A DNA stretch of 64,000 nucleotides from Acanthosepion esculentum (Eukaryota > Mollusca > Cephalopoda > Sepiida > Sepiidae). The position numbers were made by a program, and so were the translations under genes. Location of the stretch: contig OZ038496.1 in NCBI GenBank assembly GCA_964036315.1, forward strand, positions 21,014,685 through 21,078,684, given 5' to 3'. Below, in pieces: positions 1-11,222 of the stretch. Every line of letters begins with the position of its first letter. Position 1 is the stretch's first letter. The notes beneath the pieces are model-generated. The model had not been told where the DNA came from. It did not search any database and was given only the letters and a program-made list of their open reading frames with translations.

Positions 1-279
1 TAATGCCACATGTAGGACTTGTTTAATCTTAATCATTTCTTTGTAAAAACGGTGAGAAAATAGATGGAAAAAATGTCATTATTAATTGATTAAATAATAA
101 CAATAAGACAATATATATTTTATATGTTTCTTAACACTTGACAGATTGTAAAAATCTTTTTCCATAAGATTTTATATTATTTATTTGAATTAAAAAAATT
201 ACCTCAGTTGAGAGTTGTTGTAAATCTTTCTTTTTTATCTTTTACAAATACGTAGATGTACTTCTTTATTTTTCTTCTA

Positions 280-342
280 TGTGTCTAGGATGTTGGCAAT
301 CATGGCTTTCCACAATTTCTTATCCTTTATAGCTCTTAATAA
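280..342 (-). mobile_element. LINE family A extreme 3' coding fragment
   Basis: Read on the minus strand this matches the end shared with the family A LINE fragments at 8.0, 23, 55 and 56 kb: a block encoding roughly KLWRA(I/M)I followed by the end of the reading frame. It is about 60 bp long and broken off at the junction with the adjacent foldback element. Assignment rests on similarity to other copies inside this window. Confidence 0.5.
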
Positions 343-354
343 ATTTTGTCTTTC

Positions 355-985
355 TGTTTATTGTTTTAAAAAGTAATGATTAGAATTGTAATAAAACCTA
401 AACATATGAGAAAAGTGAATTTATACATTATTTTTTTTTGTTCTTGAGAATTTACAATAAAAATGTTAAACATTATTTTTATTAGATTGTTTATTTACAA
501 TAACTTTATATTTACAACATTCTAAAAACTAATACAGTTAAAACTAATGCAGTGCAATATTTATCATTCATCAATTTACAAAGAAATAAATGTGAAAACA
601 ATTATTTATTCAGAAATTTATAATAAACATTTACTAAATTTTTAAAATATGTGAACCAACTATAAGGAAATCCTTATTATTTACTATTTTATAAAGATTG
701 AATCAGTTAGCAATTAGCTAATGTTTTTCCAAGTATTCCAATAAACAATCTAATAAATAAATAGTGTTTATAATTTTTGTTGTCAATTAAGAAAGAAAAT
801 GCATGAATTCACTTTCATATGTTTAGGTTTTATTACAATTCTAATTTTAAAACAATAAACATTGCTGAGGAGTATTTAAAATAAAAACGGTGTCATTGAA
901 AAACCTGCCCTTTTGACACACAGTTTTTTTGTGGATATGAAAATCCATGCTTGCTGCAATTTCTATGCCAAATTGCTTCCAGTGT
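355..985. mobile_element. Foldback element, copy A (left arm truncated)
   Basis: Aligns with the complete foldback element at 53493-54353. The internal portion is in the opposite orientation, the right arm (about 745-985) is intact, and the outer part of the left arm is missing. The arm carries the shared block ending in a run of T next to a CCCTTTTGACAC-like segment. No coding capacity is visible. It resembles a non-autonomous DNA transposon or long-inverted-repeat MITE; the superfamily is not identified. Confidence 0.6.
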
Positions 986-1956
986 TTTAAAAAATCAAAG
1001 TTTTCTCTCTGTAACAAATTCTGTAATATCAACCGTTAAAAATACATGCATTTATTTTAATCCCTTTTCATAATATAGAGATTCATTTTAACATCTTTTT
1101 TATAAATATTTTTAAGAAACCCGTGCTTACATTAGATTTTAAAAATTTAACTTTCTTGAAGTTATTCTGAAATTCTAGTTTTGGTTAATTTTTGTGAACC
1201 ACTTGTTATGATTTTACTGCCATGATATAATGCCCTTCAGGACTCAAATGGGACCTACCATATTTTATACACAACTACAGTATGGAGCAACCCTCCACCA
1301 ACCTATAATTATTTCTATACCCCCAGAAAAATATCAAATTTAATTGATTACCTTGAACTCTAGCAACCCCATTTCTAATACTTGTTTAAAAGGCCCCCAA
1401 AATTAGGCTAATAGGTTTTTCTTTTAATTTTATTTTCTGTATTGACAAAAAATCTTCAGCTATGAACCTTCATAATTACCTTAATTTATATTCGGAACAT
1501 AAATTTTTTTTAAAACTTTTTGGAGAACACACATTTGAAAATGTAAAATACAAACAGTAATAAATACATACATACATTTTATTTACAATAAATGATAAGA
1601 GAGGAAATTGATTACATGACTGGGTCATTTTATTATTAGCGAAAATATCAAATAGGTTTTTCTGTATGACATTTAATGTTGTCTGCCTACAATGAAACAA
1701 TCAAAGTAATTACTTTCTTTATTTGGTTACAGCAAAAATTCATTGAAGAAAAATTATAAGAACAATTTGCTTGAAGAGGAAAAATGTATAGGAAGAAAAA
1801 TCATAACTTTGGCTTTTGGCCAGGAAAAAGTCATAGAGAAAATACGTAATATTTTCATTCAAAATAGGAAATATTTTTAATGAAACAAATAATAATTTAA
1901 TATATCTTAAAATAAAAACAATATTTAATTTAGTGAAATGTTATTAATTATTCATT
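986..1956. other. AT-rich stretch, nothing recognised
   Basis: No coding, RNA or repeat signature was recognised. Short ORFs on the minus strand at 847-1032 and 1476-1700 have low-complexity composition and no motif. Confidence 0.5.
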
Positions 1957-2058
1957 GCTTACTGCCACATAACACTGGTTCCCATATGATCACCAAAGTT
2001 AAGCAATGGTCAGTACCTAGATGAGTGACCACTTGGGAATATCAGGTGCTGTAAACTT
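1957..2058 (+). repeat. 5S rRNA-derived sequence (pseudogene or 5S SINE head)
   Basis: About 100 bp colinear with animal 5S rRNA. It starts near a GCTTACTGCCACATAACAC block, then has GATCACCAAAGTTAAGCAA (the internal control region box A area), a TAGATGAGTGACC block (box C area) and the CTTGGGAATA...GGTGCTGTAAACTT 3' end. About nine bases between boxes A and C are missing, so it is not a functional 5S gene. It runs directly into a tRNA-derived SINE at 2068, suggesting a composite Pol III element. Confidence 0.8.
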
Positions 2059-2067
2059 GGATGTACA

Positions 2068-2222
2068 GGTGGTGCAGTGGATAATGGCTTGGAATTGTTA
2101 ATTGGAAAGATGAGTTCCAATTCCCATTGGGTTCGTTATATTCACTTATGCCCAAATACCCTGGGGAAAAGTATAAATCCATCTCTTCTCCCTCCAGCTA
2201 TGTATCATCAAACCATTGTTAT
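2068..2222 (+). repeat. tRNA-derived SINE, truncated
   Basis: Begins with GTGGTGCAGTGGATAATGG (box A-like, cf. TRGYNNARNGG) and has a degenerate box B (GAGTTCCAATTCC), followed by a body ending with CCAAATACCCTGGGG and AATCCATCTCTTCTCCC. The same body occurs in minus-strand copies at 48.1, 59.7, 60.9 and 61.9 kb. Here the element is cut off at about 2222. Confidence 0.7.
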
Positions 2223-2465
2223 CTCTAAAAAAAGATTAAAATAAAATATTTTCTGGCTTTAAATAACCTACAAAGCGTTCATAAGCCATAGAAAACAAAT
2301 CAATCAATAATTATTCATTACAGTTTAATAATCTTTAACTTAAAATAAATAATTTTTTTTATCTAATCACCAAACTTTACCGTATCAGTGTTTTATTTTA
2401 TTTATAGTAATTAAAGTAATAGTTTGATAAGCTAGCTTATCTAATCACCAAACTTAACCCTATGT

Positions 2466-2745
2466 AGTACTAGATTGGCAGTAAGGTCTCATTACGGTTG
2501 AAATGGCTAGATGTAACTGTAAGTTCTATGTTAACAGTTCCTTCTATCACAATTCTCGCTTGTGAACTCTCTTCCAGCTTCTTGTCAACTTTGCAATGTC
2601 AATCATTATCTTCTGTCATTTTTAATTCCTGTTCTTTTATTGTTCTCCCTCCTTGATAGTGTTTTCTTGTTTTTTTCTCATATTCTCAGTAACCTCTTGT
2701 TCCTAAGTGGCTTTATTACTTTGCTTGGGGTGAAATGATTTTTTT
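2466..2745 (+). mobile_element. LINE family B, C-terminal and 3' end fragment
   Basis: Shares its end with the better copy at 36890-37430: a CDS tail encoding FY..SxF..x(T/S)xxWNSLxxxC followed by a 3' UTR that ends CTTTGCTTGGGGTGAAATGATT. The frame is broken. This C-terminus is typical of Jockey/CR1-type non-LTR retrotransposons; the exact clade was not assigned. Confidence 0.6.
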
Positions 2746-2756
2746 AAAATCCTTAA

Positions 2757-2860
2757 TCGGTATTTAGATGAGTGACCACTTGGGAACACTTGTTACTGTA
2801 AGAAGCTCATGACCTTGTGCCAGACTAAGCTATACTTAGTAAATAAGGATACAACTTAAA
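2757..2860 (+). repeat. Second 5S-derived fragment with SINE tail
   Basis: Contains GGTATTTAGATGAGTGACC and ACTTGGGAACAC, corresponding to the 3' half of the 5S-like unit at 1957. It continues into CCTTGTGCCAGACTAAGCT and an AACTTAGTAAATA-type block that also lies near 60737-60765. Two 5S-derived copies within 900 bp suggest an amplified family rather than a stray pseudogene. Confidence 0.6.
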
Positions 2861-2864
2861 TGAA

Positions 2865-4065
2865 GATCCATTTTGAATTTTTTTTCTCCCTGCCCCTATT
2901 TTTTTTTTTTTTATTAAGCCACTCTATGTTATTCTATCAACCATGACAGCATGAAAGCAAACACATATGATTTCTACTTCATTAACAATAACGAAATGGT
3001 GTCTTTTCTTTTTAAACCTGATTTTAGAAACTCTTACAACCTACACTCCTTCTTTCTGGGAATATAAAATCAATAAAAGAAATTAAGACAATAGTGGAAA
3101 AAAAAACATTTTTTTTTTTTAGACTAAAATATCTTCCACATGAACTTATCATTAAATTAGTATTGTATTCTCAGGGTGGGGTCTATTTTTATATTTTGTT
3201 CTGTTTTCTTAATTAACTTAATTTATTTTTGGTTTGACTTCCACTCTCTATCAAAATTAAGAAACTTAGTCTGTTTGATGCAAACAATCTGAAAGTTGTG
3301 CTGAGTTTGGCCTGTAATAAGTACTTCCTCGTTTTGGCAGTGTTTCTCACTCACTTTTCTTTCCTCACCTACTGCTTTCTCTCTCTCTCTCTTTTCCTTA
3401 ATCTGTTTCTTCTGCCCTCTCTCTAGTTCCTGCCTCTTTCTCTTTTTTTGTCTCCACTGGTCCCTCTTCTCTTCGTTTGTCAACATTGGTACCACATCCG
3501 GTCAAACCAACAGCAAAAACAACTCTAGTAATCAGAATGTATAAGTGTTATTGGTAACTAGAAAAAGTGGGAGGTAGTGGTAGTGAAGATGGTATTTTGT
3601 GTGTGTTTTTATTTCATTGCTTACTTACAGCTGTAGCTATCAGTCTGACTGACCAGTTTCACATCATGGCTCACATGGCCTGGCTTTCCTATAATAACTG
3701 AACTGAGAATCCAAATACTTTTACAACATCATCATGCTTTCCGAGTTTGAGAAAGAATTTTTTGGGTCTGAAGAAGAACTAAAAAAACTTTATCTCTCCT
3801 CTTTGAAGCCTCCTTGCAATGGTAGGAACATTTTTCTTTTATAGTTACTCTCAGAAAATTTACAGATTCTTTATTAATATATTTTACACTTGAAAAAATT
3901 CTTTATTACATAATTATACACTTTATATTGATACAAAAGGAAATATAATATGACATATTTATAACATCAGCACCATTAAATAAATATATGTGTACATGAA
4001 AAAAAAACAATATATATATATGTTGTTTTTATATTAATAAATATACATATTATCCTATAATAATA
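2865..4065. other. AT-rich stretch with one purine-rich tract
   Basis: Nothing firm recognised. A 90-codon minus-strand frame (3223-3495) encodes a Lys/Arg/Glu-rich segment. It lies in a pyrimidine-rich tract (CTCTCT runs at 3378-3425) and shows no splice context I can defend. Confidence 0.45.

Positions 4066-4067
<2 letters not shown>

Positions 4068-4139
<72 letters not shown>
4068..4139. repeat. (TA)n microsatellite
   Basis: About 35 uninterrupted TA units, followed by an AAT-rich tail. Confidence 0.95.
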
Positions 4140-4143
<4 letters not shown>

Positions 4144-4328
4144 TAATAATATAATATAATAATAATAATAATGTATAATTAATCCTCACCCTTGCTCCAT
4201 ATGTGGCCTCCTTTGTAAATCACTAGCCGGTCTTAAATTCCACTTAAGATTATCGCACAAAATTTCATAACTGAATCAGCTAAGCTGTCAGATCCTCATA
4301 CGTGGAAACTGACGGGAGTATCCATTAT

Positions 4329-4332
<4 letters not shown>

Positions 4333-4378
<46 letters not shown>

Positions 4379-4462
4379 AATTAATATATAATAGTATATA
4401 ATTATATATATATATAAATATATATATATATGAAATAAATTAATATATAATAGTATATAATT

Positions 4463-4497
<35 letters not shown>

Positions 4498-4679
4498 ATA
4501 AATTAATATGTAATAGTATATAATTATATATATAAATATATATATATAATAAATTAATATGTAATAGTATATAATTATATATATAAATATATATATATAT
4601 ATAATAAATTAATATGTAATAGTATATAATTATATATATAAATATATATATATATAATAAATTAATATATAATAGTATA

Positions 4680-4720
<41 letters not shown>

Positions 4721-4760
4721 TAATATATAATAGTATATAATTATACATATATATATATAT

Positions 4761-4830
<70 letters not shown>
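4333..4830. repeat. TA-based minisatellite of about 55-65 bp units
   Basis: Six to seven degenerate copies of a unit built from a TA run, AATAAATTAATAT, (A/G)TAATAGTATATAATTA and another TA run. It ends in a long pure TA tract at 4745-4830 with short CA interruptions. Confidence 0.85.
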
Positions 4831-4831
<1 letters not shown>

Positions 4832-5501
4832 CCAGTGTTATAGGTGAGGGATAATTTATTAATATATATACTTAATAGCTCTGTTGTATTATATTGGGCA
4901 GTTTTATTAACACCAGTACTATATGTGCAATATATTATATGTATATAGCAAGGAAAGATTGGCATGGTATTCTGTTTATAATATATAGAAAAAGAACATT
5001 GAGAGATAAAAAACAACAAAAATAATAATATTAACAAGTCTAATAATATTTAGTAAGTTATTATTAGTAGTATATTAGTAGGTTTTTTGATCAAATAGAA
5101 GCATGAATCATTGCTATCAGAGAATTTACAGATATTCTTATATTTTATACTCGATAAATTTCCTTATTACATAATTATACAATTTATCTTCATGTAAAAG
5201 GAAATATAATATGACATATAACACCATTACTTTGATAAGTATTATTATGTGTATAAAAAATATCACTTAAATGTTATGGATACCCATATCTGAGTAGATG
5301 TGTCATCTATTTTAAAAGTGAGTCTGTTTTCATCTGCCAGTCTGAATATTTGAGAAATAATTATTTCTTATTAAAGAAAATGATCAAGATTTTTTAAGTA
5401 TTCAGGGCAGTAAACAAAAACAAATATACTGTGTAAAATAGACAGGCCATCTACTTGGATGTGGCTATCCACAAAAATAACATTTTAAGTGATTTGTTTA
5501 G

Positions 5502-5502
<1 letters not shown>

Positions 5503-5577
<75 letters not shown>

Positions 5578-5580
5578 ATG

Positions 5581-5620
<40 letters not shown>
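5503..5620. repeat. (TA)n(TG)n(TA)n microsatellite
   Basis: Long TA run, a short TGTGTG centre at 5567-5580, and a second TA run. The Ile-Tyr repeat ORF reading through it is a microsatellite translation. Confidence 0.95.
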
Positions 5621-5622
<2 letters not shown>

Positions 5623-6326
5623 AAACCATTTATGATAATTATATCAAACAGTTATTGTTATCAAATTAAAAACAGATTTTCTAAAAAATAATTTCAAGAA
5701 AATAAATTTTCAGTTCAGTTTTTATTATTTTATATAGTTGTTTATATAACAATTTAAATTGCTTCAATTTATATAGCCTTTGCTTACTGTTATTAACCAT
5801 TTAAAAGATCCTGTCACAAAGTGATTACAGTAATTGTTTTTTCTCTGTTGACAAACACACATGTATATGTATGTATATATCATCAGCAGCAGATAGTGCT
5901 CATCAACTGCATGATAGAAGCCTTTCCCAATCCTCCTATGATATCTGTGGCTGTGTTATTCTCTATATTTCCTATCTCCATCTTTTATCTACTTTTTTCT
6001 TCCTATGTTTATTACCCAATGAACTCCAAACAAGCAACCTATAGCTTCATCTGTGATCTTTTCTTCTAATGCGTCCTGACCACCTTCAGTGATATCTTTT
6101 ATCTTAGTCTCTTCTCTAATACACACATTTATTGTTCTTTTTATTAATATTCATGAATTATTTGAGTGTGTTTTCATGCGATTTTGTTAGTTCCCATGTT
6201 TTGTAATTGTACATTGTGGCTAGAATTATACATTCACTGTACATTTTACATTTCAAGCATATTGGCTTTTCTTTACATCTCTGTTGTTGCTAAATACTTT
6301 CCAATATTGTTCACCCTCTTAGCAGC
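5621..6326. other. AT-rich stretch, nothing recognised
   Basis: Two plus-strand ORFs (5821-6069 and 6166-6357) are hydrophobic, Phe/Ile-rich products of T-rich DNA without motifs, Kozak context or splice support. Confidence 0.45.
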
Positions 6327-7095
6327 CCTTAGAACAGCGTTTCTCAACCTTTTTTAAGCAACAGCCCACCTAGGAGCAAATGAAAATATCATAGCATACT
6401 TAGCAAATTTTTTTAAAGAGTATACATTTAAATGCTATGAAATAAAACAACAGATTTAAAAACACACACACAAATATAAAATTAATTTATTTCAATGTTT
6501 CTATTCAACTATTTGTGCAGCTTATTTAGTGAAACCTTTACCAGGTGTTTTTTAACGATTTCTTCTCTGTTTGGTTGAATGTGTGATAAGCAGACCCTCA
6601 TTTCTTCATCAGTTCATCATAGTCTTTCTCATTTCTTATTTCTGATGTTATTTAAGGTTGAGGAGCCTAATTCACATAAATAAGAATTAGAAAATTGGAA
6701 TAAAACTGATAAAGCCTTTTTAGCTAATCTGGGATATTTCTTTTGTATTGAAATCCAAAATGTATCAATGGGTTCTGTCAAATGTTTTATTTTGAGCCCT
6801 CAATCACTAGGAATGGTTAAATGGTTTTTAAAAAGTTAAATTAAAAAAATAAAACTACTTTTTAAAAAATGAATATTAAAACAAAGTATTTAAAATAGCA
6901 TAATCAAAGAATAGTTAAAAGAACTATTTTTTAAAAAGTTTAATACTTATTCATTTATTCAAATACTAATGCTGTGCCATTACTACTTACACACATATAT
7001 ATGTATGCCGTGAAAATATTTTGTGGCACACTTAAGAGGATCGCACAGTACACTAGTGTGCACCTGCACAACAGTTAAGAATCACTACCTTAGAA
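6327..7095. mobile_element. Non-autonomous hAT element with 8-bp target duplication
   Basis: The element body is 6335-7087. Its left end CAGCGTTTCTCAACC pairs with the right end TTAAGAATCACTA, matching the hAT consensus terminal inverted repeat CAGNGNTTCTCAACC. The 8-bp sequence CCTTAGAA occurs directly outside both ends (6327-6334 and 7088-7095), the duplication size expected for hAT. The 753-bp body is AT-rich and encodes no transposase, so it is a deletion derivative mobilised in trans. It contains a TTTTTAAAAAGTT-type internal inverted repeat around 6825-6945. Confidence 0.9.
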
Positions 7096-7269
7096 TATGA
7101 TGACTACATCTCTTGCAGATAGGTAAGTCCCCATCACCTTCCGCCATCATCACAAAGAGACCACATTACAGGTGGATACTTGTAGATTTTGGTATAAACC
7201 TGACCAGTGTCTGCTTTTTTGACACTAATGTAAACTCAACCTATATCTACTGTTTGACTCAAAGTGTAG

Positions 7270-7465
7270 ACTCTGTTCTCCTCATCTCTAATGGTAATTG
7301 TAAGATTAGCCATTTCCTTATAAGGAAATATTCTGAATACACTGACCAAGCAGCCACTGTTGATTAAAATTTATAAAATCTTTCTATTAAAAGATTTTTC
7401 TTCAAAATAGCTTTCTCCAGGTCACTGTTATCGCCTTTGCCAGTATTGACAGTGGTTGACCTTTT
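7270..7465 (+). repeat. Dispersed repeat, copy 1
   Basis: Shares the block TTTCCTTATAAGGAAATATT, the GAGCAGCCA-like segment, AAATTTATAAAATC and the TTTCCAGTATTGA-like segment with 58020-58195, and part of it with 57590-57710. It directly precedes a LINE family B end, so it may be an upstream part of that element. Confidence 0.6.
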
Positions 7466-7676
7466 GTTTGAATGTGGAATTCTCTTCTGGTTTCTTGCTA
7501 CCCTGCCATATATAATCTTCAAAAATTTAAATGCAAGATCAATTGCCATCTTCTCTCTTTCCAAATCCTGTTCTTTTATTGTCCTTTCTTCTCACTAATG
7601 CCTTCTCATTTTCTTTCAGTCTCAATAAACACTTGTGTCTTGGTGGCATTATTACCTTGCTTGGGGTGAAATGATT
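7440..7676 (+). mobile_element. LINE family B C-terminal and 3' end fragment
   Basis: Encodes a short W-N-S-L-L-containing tail and a stretch reading NLQKFKCKINC, followed by the common 3' end (CTTGGTGGCATTATTACCTTGCTTGGGGTGAAATGATT). It is the same 3' end seen at 2.7, 37.4, 39.1 and (reversed) 49.1 kb. Confidence 0.65.
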
Positions 7677-8029
7677 AAAAAGAAAATGTAAATCAGACCT
7701 ACATCTACCGATTTGACTCTAGTGTAAACTTGACTTGTGTCTACTTTTTTGCCTCTAGTCTAAACTGGAATTGTCCCTACCATTTTTTTTACTATAGTTT
7801 AAACCAGATCTATTTTTACCTATTTATTAATTCCTTGTGGTTTTTGCCCTATAATTTTATATCCAACATTATAAACAGAGCAAGGGTTGATCTATTGTTA
7901 GATTAACTAATCTAAACTTAAACCTTGTTGTTACATGTCACTTTATTTAATTTCTATGGTATTTCTTTAATGTTCTTGCCTTTTATAAGTATATGTATTC
8001 CTGAACTTCATGTTTTTAATATGCCCCCA

Positions 8030-8460
8030 AAAGCTAAGCAAAGTATTAAGACACAGGAAAATTTAGTTACAAAGAAAAGAGTACTTATGTAATGTCAGTC
8101 TATATGTCAGTGAATGGTGGACAATCTCCTCACAGATGAAGAAGAGAATTTAAGCAACAGAAATGTGGTTCTACAGAAGGATGCTGAGAATATCATGAAC
8201 TGAACATATGAGCAACAACCAAGTAGGTCATATAATGAGAAAAGAGAGCTTAGAAAATATGACACTCACAGGGTATATTGAAGGCAAGAGGGACAGAGAA
8301 AACAATGCATAACCTACCTAATGAGTTTGTGTAAATGGTTTGCAGAACAGGGTTTAGGAGATATAGCAAAAAGACATACTTTACTGAGCACTACAAAGGA
8401 TGGGAAGTTGTGGAGAGCCATTAACGCCATTTTCTGAAGGCACATAGCACATAAAAGAAA
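8030..8460 (+). pseudogene. LINE family A reverse transcriptase C-terminal relic
   Basis: Decayed reading frames encode W-W-T-I-S-S-Q-M-K, WFYRRMLRI and a final block containing RKLWRAI-like residues. This is the C-terminal portion of a non-LTR retrotransposon endonuclease/reverse transcriptase. Stops and frameshifts break it (for example just before the ATEMWFYRR segment). Fuller or parallel copies lie at 22960-23725, 55290-55810 and 56000-56490. Confidence 0.7.
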
Positions 8461-8802
8461 AGAAAAAGATTGTTATGGACATTTTTGTAACATTATAAAT
8501 GAACATTACATTTGTTTTATTTCTTTTGATTTGTTAAATCTTCATTGAGACTTTCTCTATTTAGGTCAGTTGGCATTTCTTTTAACTCATCCAGTGTTTC
8601 TTATATTTGTACAATCATTGATTCTTTTAAATATTCTCCATGTTTACCCTAACTCCCATCCTTTCCTTTTTCATTTTCTGGAAGATACTTTCAAGACCTG
8701 CTGTAAATAGTTTAGGTGAAATTGTATCTCCTTGCCTAACTCCTTCCCCTTTGAGGCATGACCCAAATGTTTAGAGAATTTTAACAGAGTGATCAGTTTG
8801 TT

Positions 8803-8805
<3 letters not shown>

Positions 8806-8840
<35 letters not shown>
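8806..8840. repeat. (TA)n microsatellite
   Basis: About 17 TA units abutting the dispersed repeat that starts near 8842. Confidence 0.9.
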
Positions 8841-8841
<1 letters not shown>

Positions 8842-9130
8842 TTTGATACTTGGAGCTGAAAGATAAAGAAAAGAAAGAAAAGGAATAATGAGAAAGTATA
8901 ATGAGCCGAGAAAATTATGAAAAGAAGAAATAACCATGATGTACTACATATGTGAACATACGTACATGTGCAGATGTACACACATATGCACACAAAGAAA
9001 AAAAAATCAATCTAACACCAAAAAATTATAAAAATAATCAAAATGAGAAAATTGACAGACATTTGCTGATACCTCCTGACATGTGGACCAAACAACTGCA
9101 CAAAGGTTCATCTACAAAACTCTGGAGTAG
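8842..9130 (+). repeat. Dispersed ~290-bp repeat, copy 1
   Basis: Aligns in the same orientation to 45118-45415. Shared segments include the AAAATTATGAAAAGAAG block and the GAGAAAATTGACAGACATTT and CTCCTGACATGTGGACCAAA blocks. No coding potential or RNA-promoter boxes are evident. The family was not identified. Confidence 0.7.
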
Positions 9131-9169
9131 AGGCACTGAATATGACATCAATTTTATATTTCTATTAAT

Positions 9170-9170
<1 letters not shown>

Positions 9171-9205
<35 letters not shown>
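9171..9205. repeat. (TA)n microsatellite
   Basis: About 17 TA units followed by GAGAGAGA. Confidence 0.9.
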
Positions 9206-9208
<3 letters not shown>

Positions 9209-9429
9209 GAGAGAGATGATGATGAGACAATGTGGAAAAGCTATAAACAACATGTTTTGAGGAATATCTGTTAATTTCAGCTTCTTCAGATGAAGCAATT
9301 TCTAAATAGTTAATGGATCTATTTTTAATCCAACATACAAAATCAAGTAGATATGAGCCTCCGAAAACAATCGGAACAATGGAGTGCACATTCCTTAAAA
9401 GCAGAAATTGAACCTTGCTGGGCTGTGAT

Positions 9430-9523
9430 GCTCTCTGTGGTCAAGTGGTCAAAAGCACACAGGACGAAAAGTGGTTTCTCCTACAAAAGGAGATGTAGAT
9501 TCAAACACTGCCAGAGAGCACAT
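9430..9523 (+). repeat. tRNA-Ser-like relic (type II, long variable arm)
   Basis: An 8-bp acceptor-like stem GCTCTCTG/CAGAGAGC encloses a box A-like TGGTCAAGTGG, an anticodon-region CGAAAA, a long variable arm with TCTCCT/AGGAGA, and a decayed T arm (TAGATTCAAACAC). The long variable arm and the CGA position match serine tRNAs. The T stem no longer pairs well, so this is a pseudogene or SINE head. It is related to the tRNA-Ser-like modules at 27301 and 62.4 kb. Confidence 0.7.
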
Positions 9524-9636
9524 TTTCTTTAATTTAACTCATATGCACAAACCAGTAGACATATACACACTGTTTGAAAATAGAAACAGGATGTCTATTT
9601 CAAACACGGATATTCATTAAAAATAACATCTGAATT

Positions 9637-10043
9637 TGATGTAAAAAGAAAGTGAATTACAAGACAAAATTAAATAAACATAGTACTCGTCTCAATTTAT
9701 GTTCACCCTGGCTGTCCTTAGAAACACTGTTAAGAATACCTTTCTCCTGAACTCTCGGTCTCAATCTTGTTCGTTCTTTTATTCTCTCACAAAGTACTAG
9801 GTCCGAGTGTTTGGACTAAATTCGCATATGCCTATGCAAATCACATCATTCTCCCAACATCCTGGCTTGTCTATTGGGCATTCATTCTACTTTGATAAAT
9901 CAACTTCAACTGGTTAATGTGAGGCTCATGTTCGAATCACACTGAAATCAATTCTGCTTATGGCTACAAACAATACATGTTGCCACCCAAATTCCTTTTA
10001 CAGTGGGCAAATGAAGCCTTCTTTCAACAACTCCTCTGTTACA
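9637..10043 (-). repeat. 3' LTR
   Basis: Aligns along its length with 11927-12326, at roughly 85% identity by eye, with TG...CA ends on the minus strand. It includes the shared CATATGCCTATGCAAATC block and the CAACTGGTTAATG block. The divergence between the LTRs implies an old insertion. Confidence 0.85.
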
Positions 10044-10089
10044 TTCCCCCCGATGTCTTCATCACAAAAAGGGCAGTTATGTGTGTGTC

Positions 10090-11200
10090 TCTTTATCTGG
10101 GCACCCCTTCAGAACTACATCCAAGACAGTTGTCAGGCAGTTTGTCATCATTTTCAGCAGTTTCCATGCTACTGGTGTTAGAGGTATTGTCTAGTGATAC
10201 TGACTTTAGCCTTTCCAATGGTTCGCTTTCTTCTGAGGTGCCTCTGGCATTCCTGAATGGCACACGCACTCCTGAACAAGAGCACAAGTTTTTTACATGA
10301 TGAGGGATTACATCAACAAGCACTGAGTGTGGTCTGTTGATTCCAGTCACCCTACCCATCCTGGACATACTCGTACATCTGCTGACTCATGGAGTATTCC
10401 CCACCTGGAACTGTCCCAGGATATCTTACAGTGTGGGGGTGGCCAGACATTGTAAGTGTGTATAATGTTGTCCGGCACTGTGGAGGTTGAGATACTGTCC
10501 TAACATATGACAACATACCAGTAGACCACCTCTGGTATAGAACATCATTTCCTAGCTGCAGTGGTTTTTACACTTCTATGGCTTCTCTCAACTATACTGT
10601 TTCCCGACAGTTCATAGGCACATCAGAATCAAAGATGCATACCCCAGTCATGTAGGAATTGCCGAAAGTGTTGGCTGGTAAATGCGGTGCCATTGTCAGT
10701 CAGGATCTCAACAAGTGGGCTACAGTCATAAAGTATGGACTGCAGCTGGCGTACAATACTTGCCGAGTCCTGCCGACTCAAGAGCACTAGAGAGCAAATC
10801 ATGAGGAATCATAAAAAAATAAGTGTAAGATTGTGGCCACTGCCATAATGAGTGATATCCACTCCTAATCTGCTCCAATTGTCCTTCACGTCAAGCCTTC
10901 CTTTTTGCCAGTGTACAGGCACAAGATCAATTGATTGGCATGCCTCTCATTTCTTCACAGCCATTCATACGTCAGCTTTTGAAACAGTCAGGTCTCTCCA
11001 TTTGGCAAAATATAACATACATTTTATCCCAGAGTGCCTACTTCATTGCTGTATATATATATATCATTTTCTGAATGCTCAGCCAATTATCAGAAGCAGC
11101 GTATATATGCTGGGTGGGCTCAATTTCTACCGCTGAGGGACTCGTTAGTTGGTCGGCTGACATCTTTTCTGCCAAGCCATTTCCCTGTCATTCTGATGCA
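10090..11200 (-). pseudogene. Gypsy integrase remnant
   Basis: The minus strand between the 3' LTR and gag encodes, in shifted frames, the hallmarks of a retroviral-type integrase. These include a GVDI-THYGSGH-like segment around 10850, a TDNGTAF-like segment (the second catalytic Asp with its DNG) around 10680-10700, and downstream E-x-SHRSVKTTAAR-like residues near 10590. Multiple stops and frameshifts make it non-functional. The tail near 10093-10368 is an open frame of 91 codons with no recognised domain, as is usual for the variable C-terminus. Confidence 0.7.
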
Positions 11201-11222
11201 AAGTGCCCAATCGTATTGCACT

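Noticed and set aside
1957..2058. Functional 5S rRNA gene
   Set aside because: About nine bases are missing inside the internal control region, there are many substitutions, and it is fused to a SINE.
3223..3495. Lys/Arg/Glu-rich 90-codon minus-strand ORF as a possible exon or small protein
   Set aside because: Driven by a pyrimidine-rich tract with CTCT runs. No recognisable domain and no defensible splice or UTR signals. Possible but unsupported.
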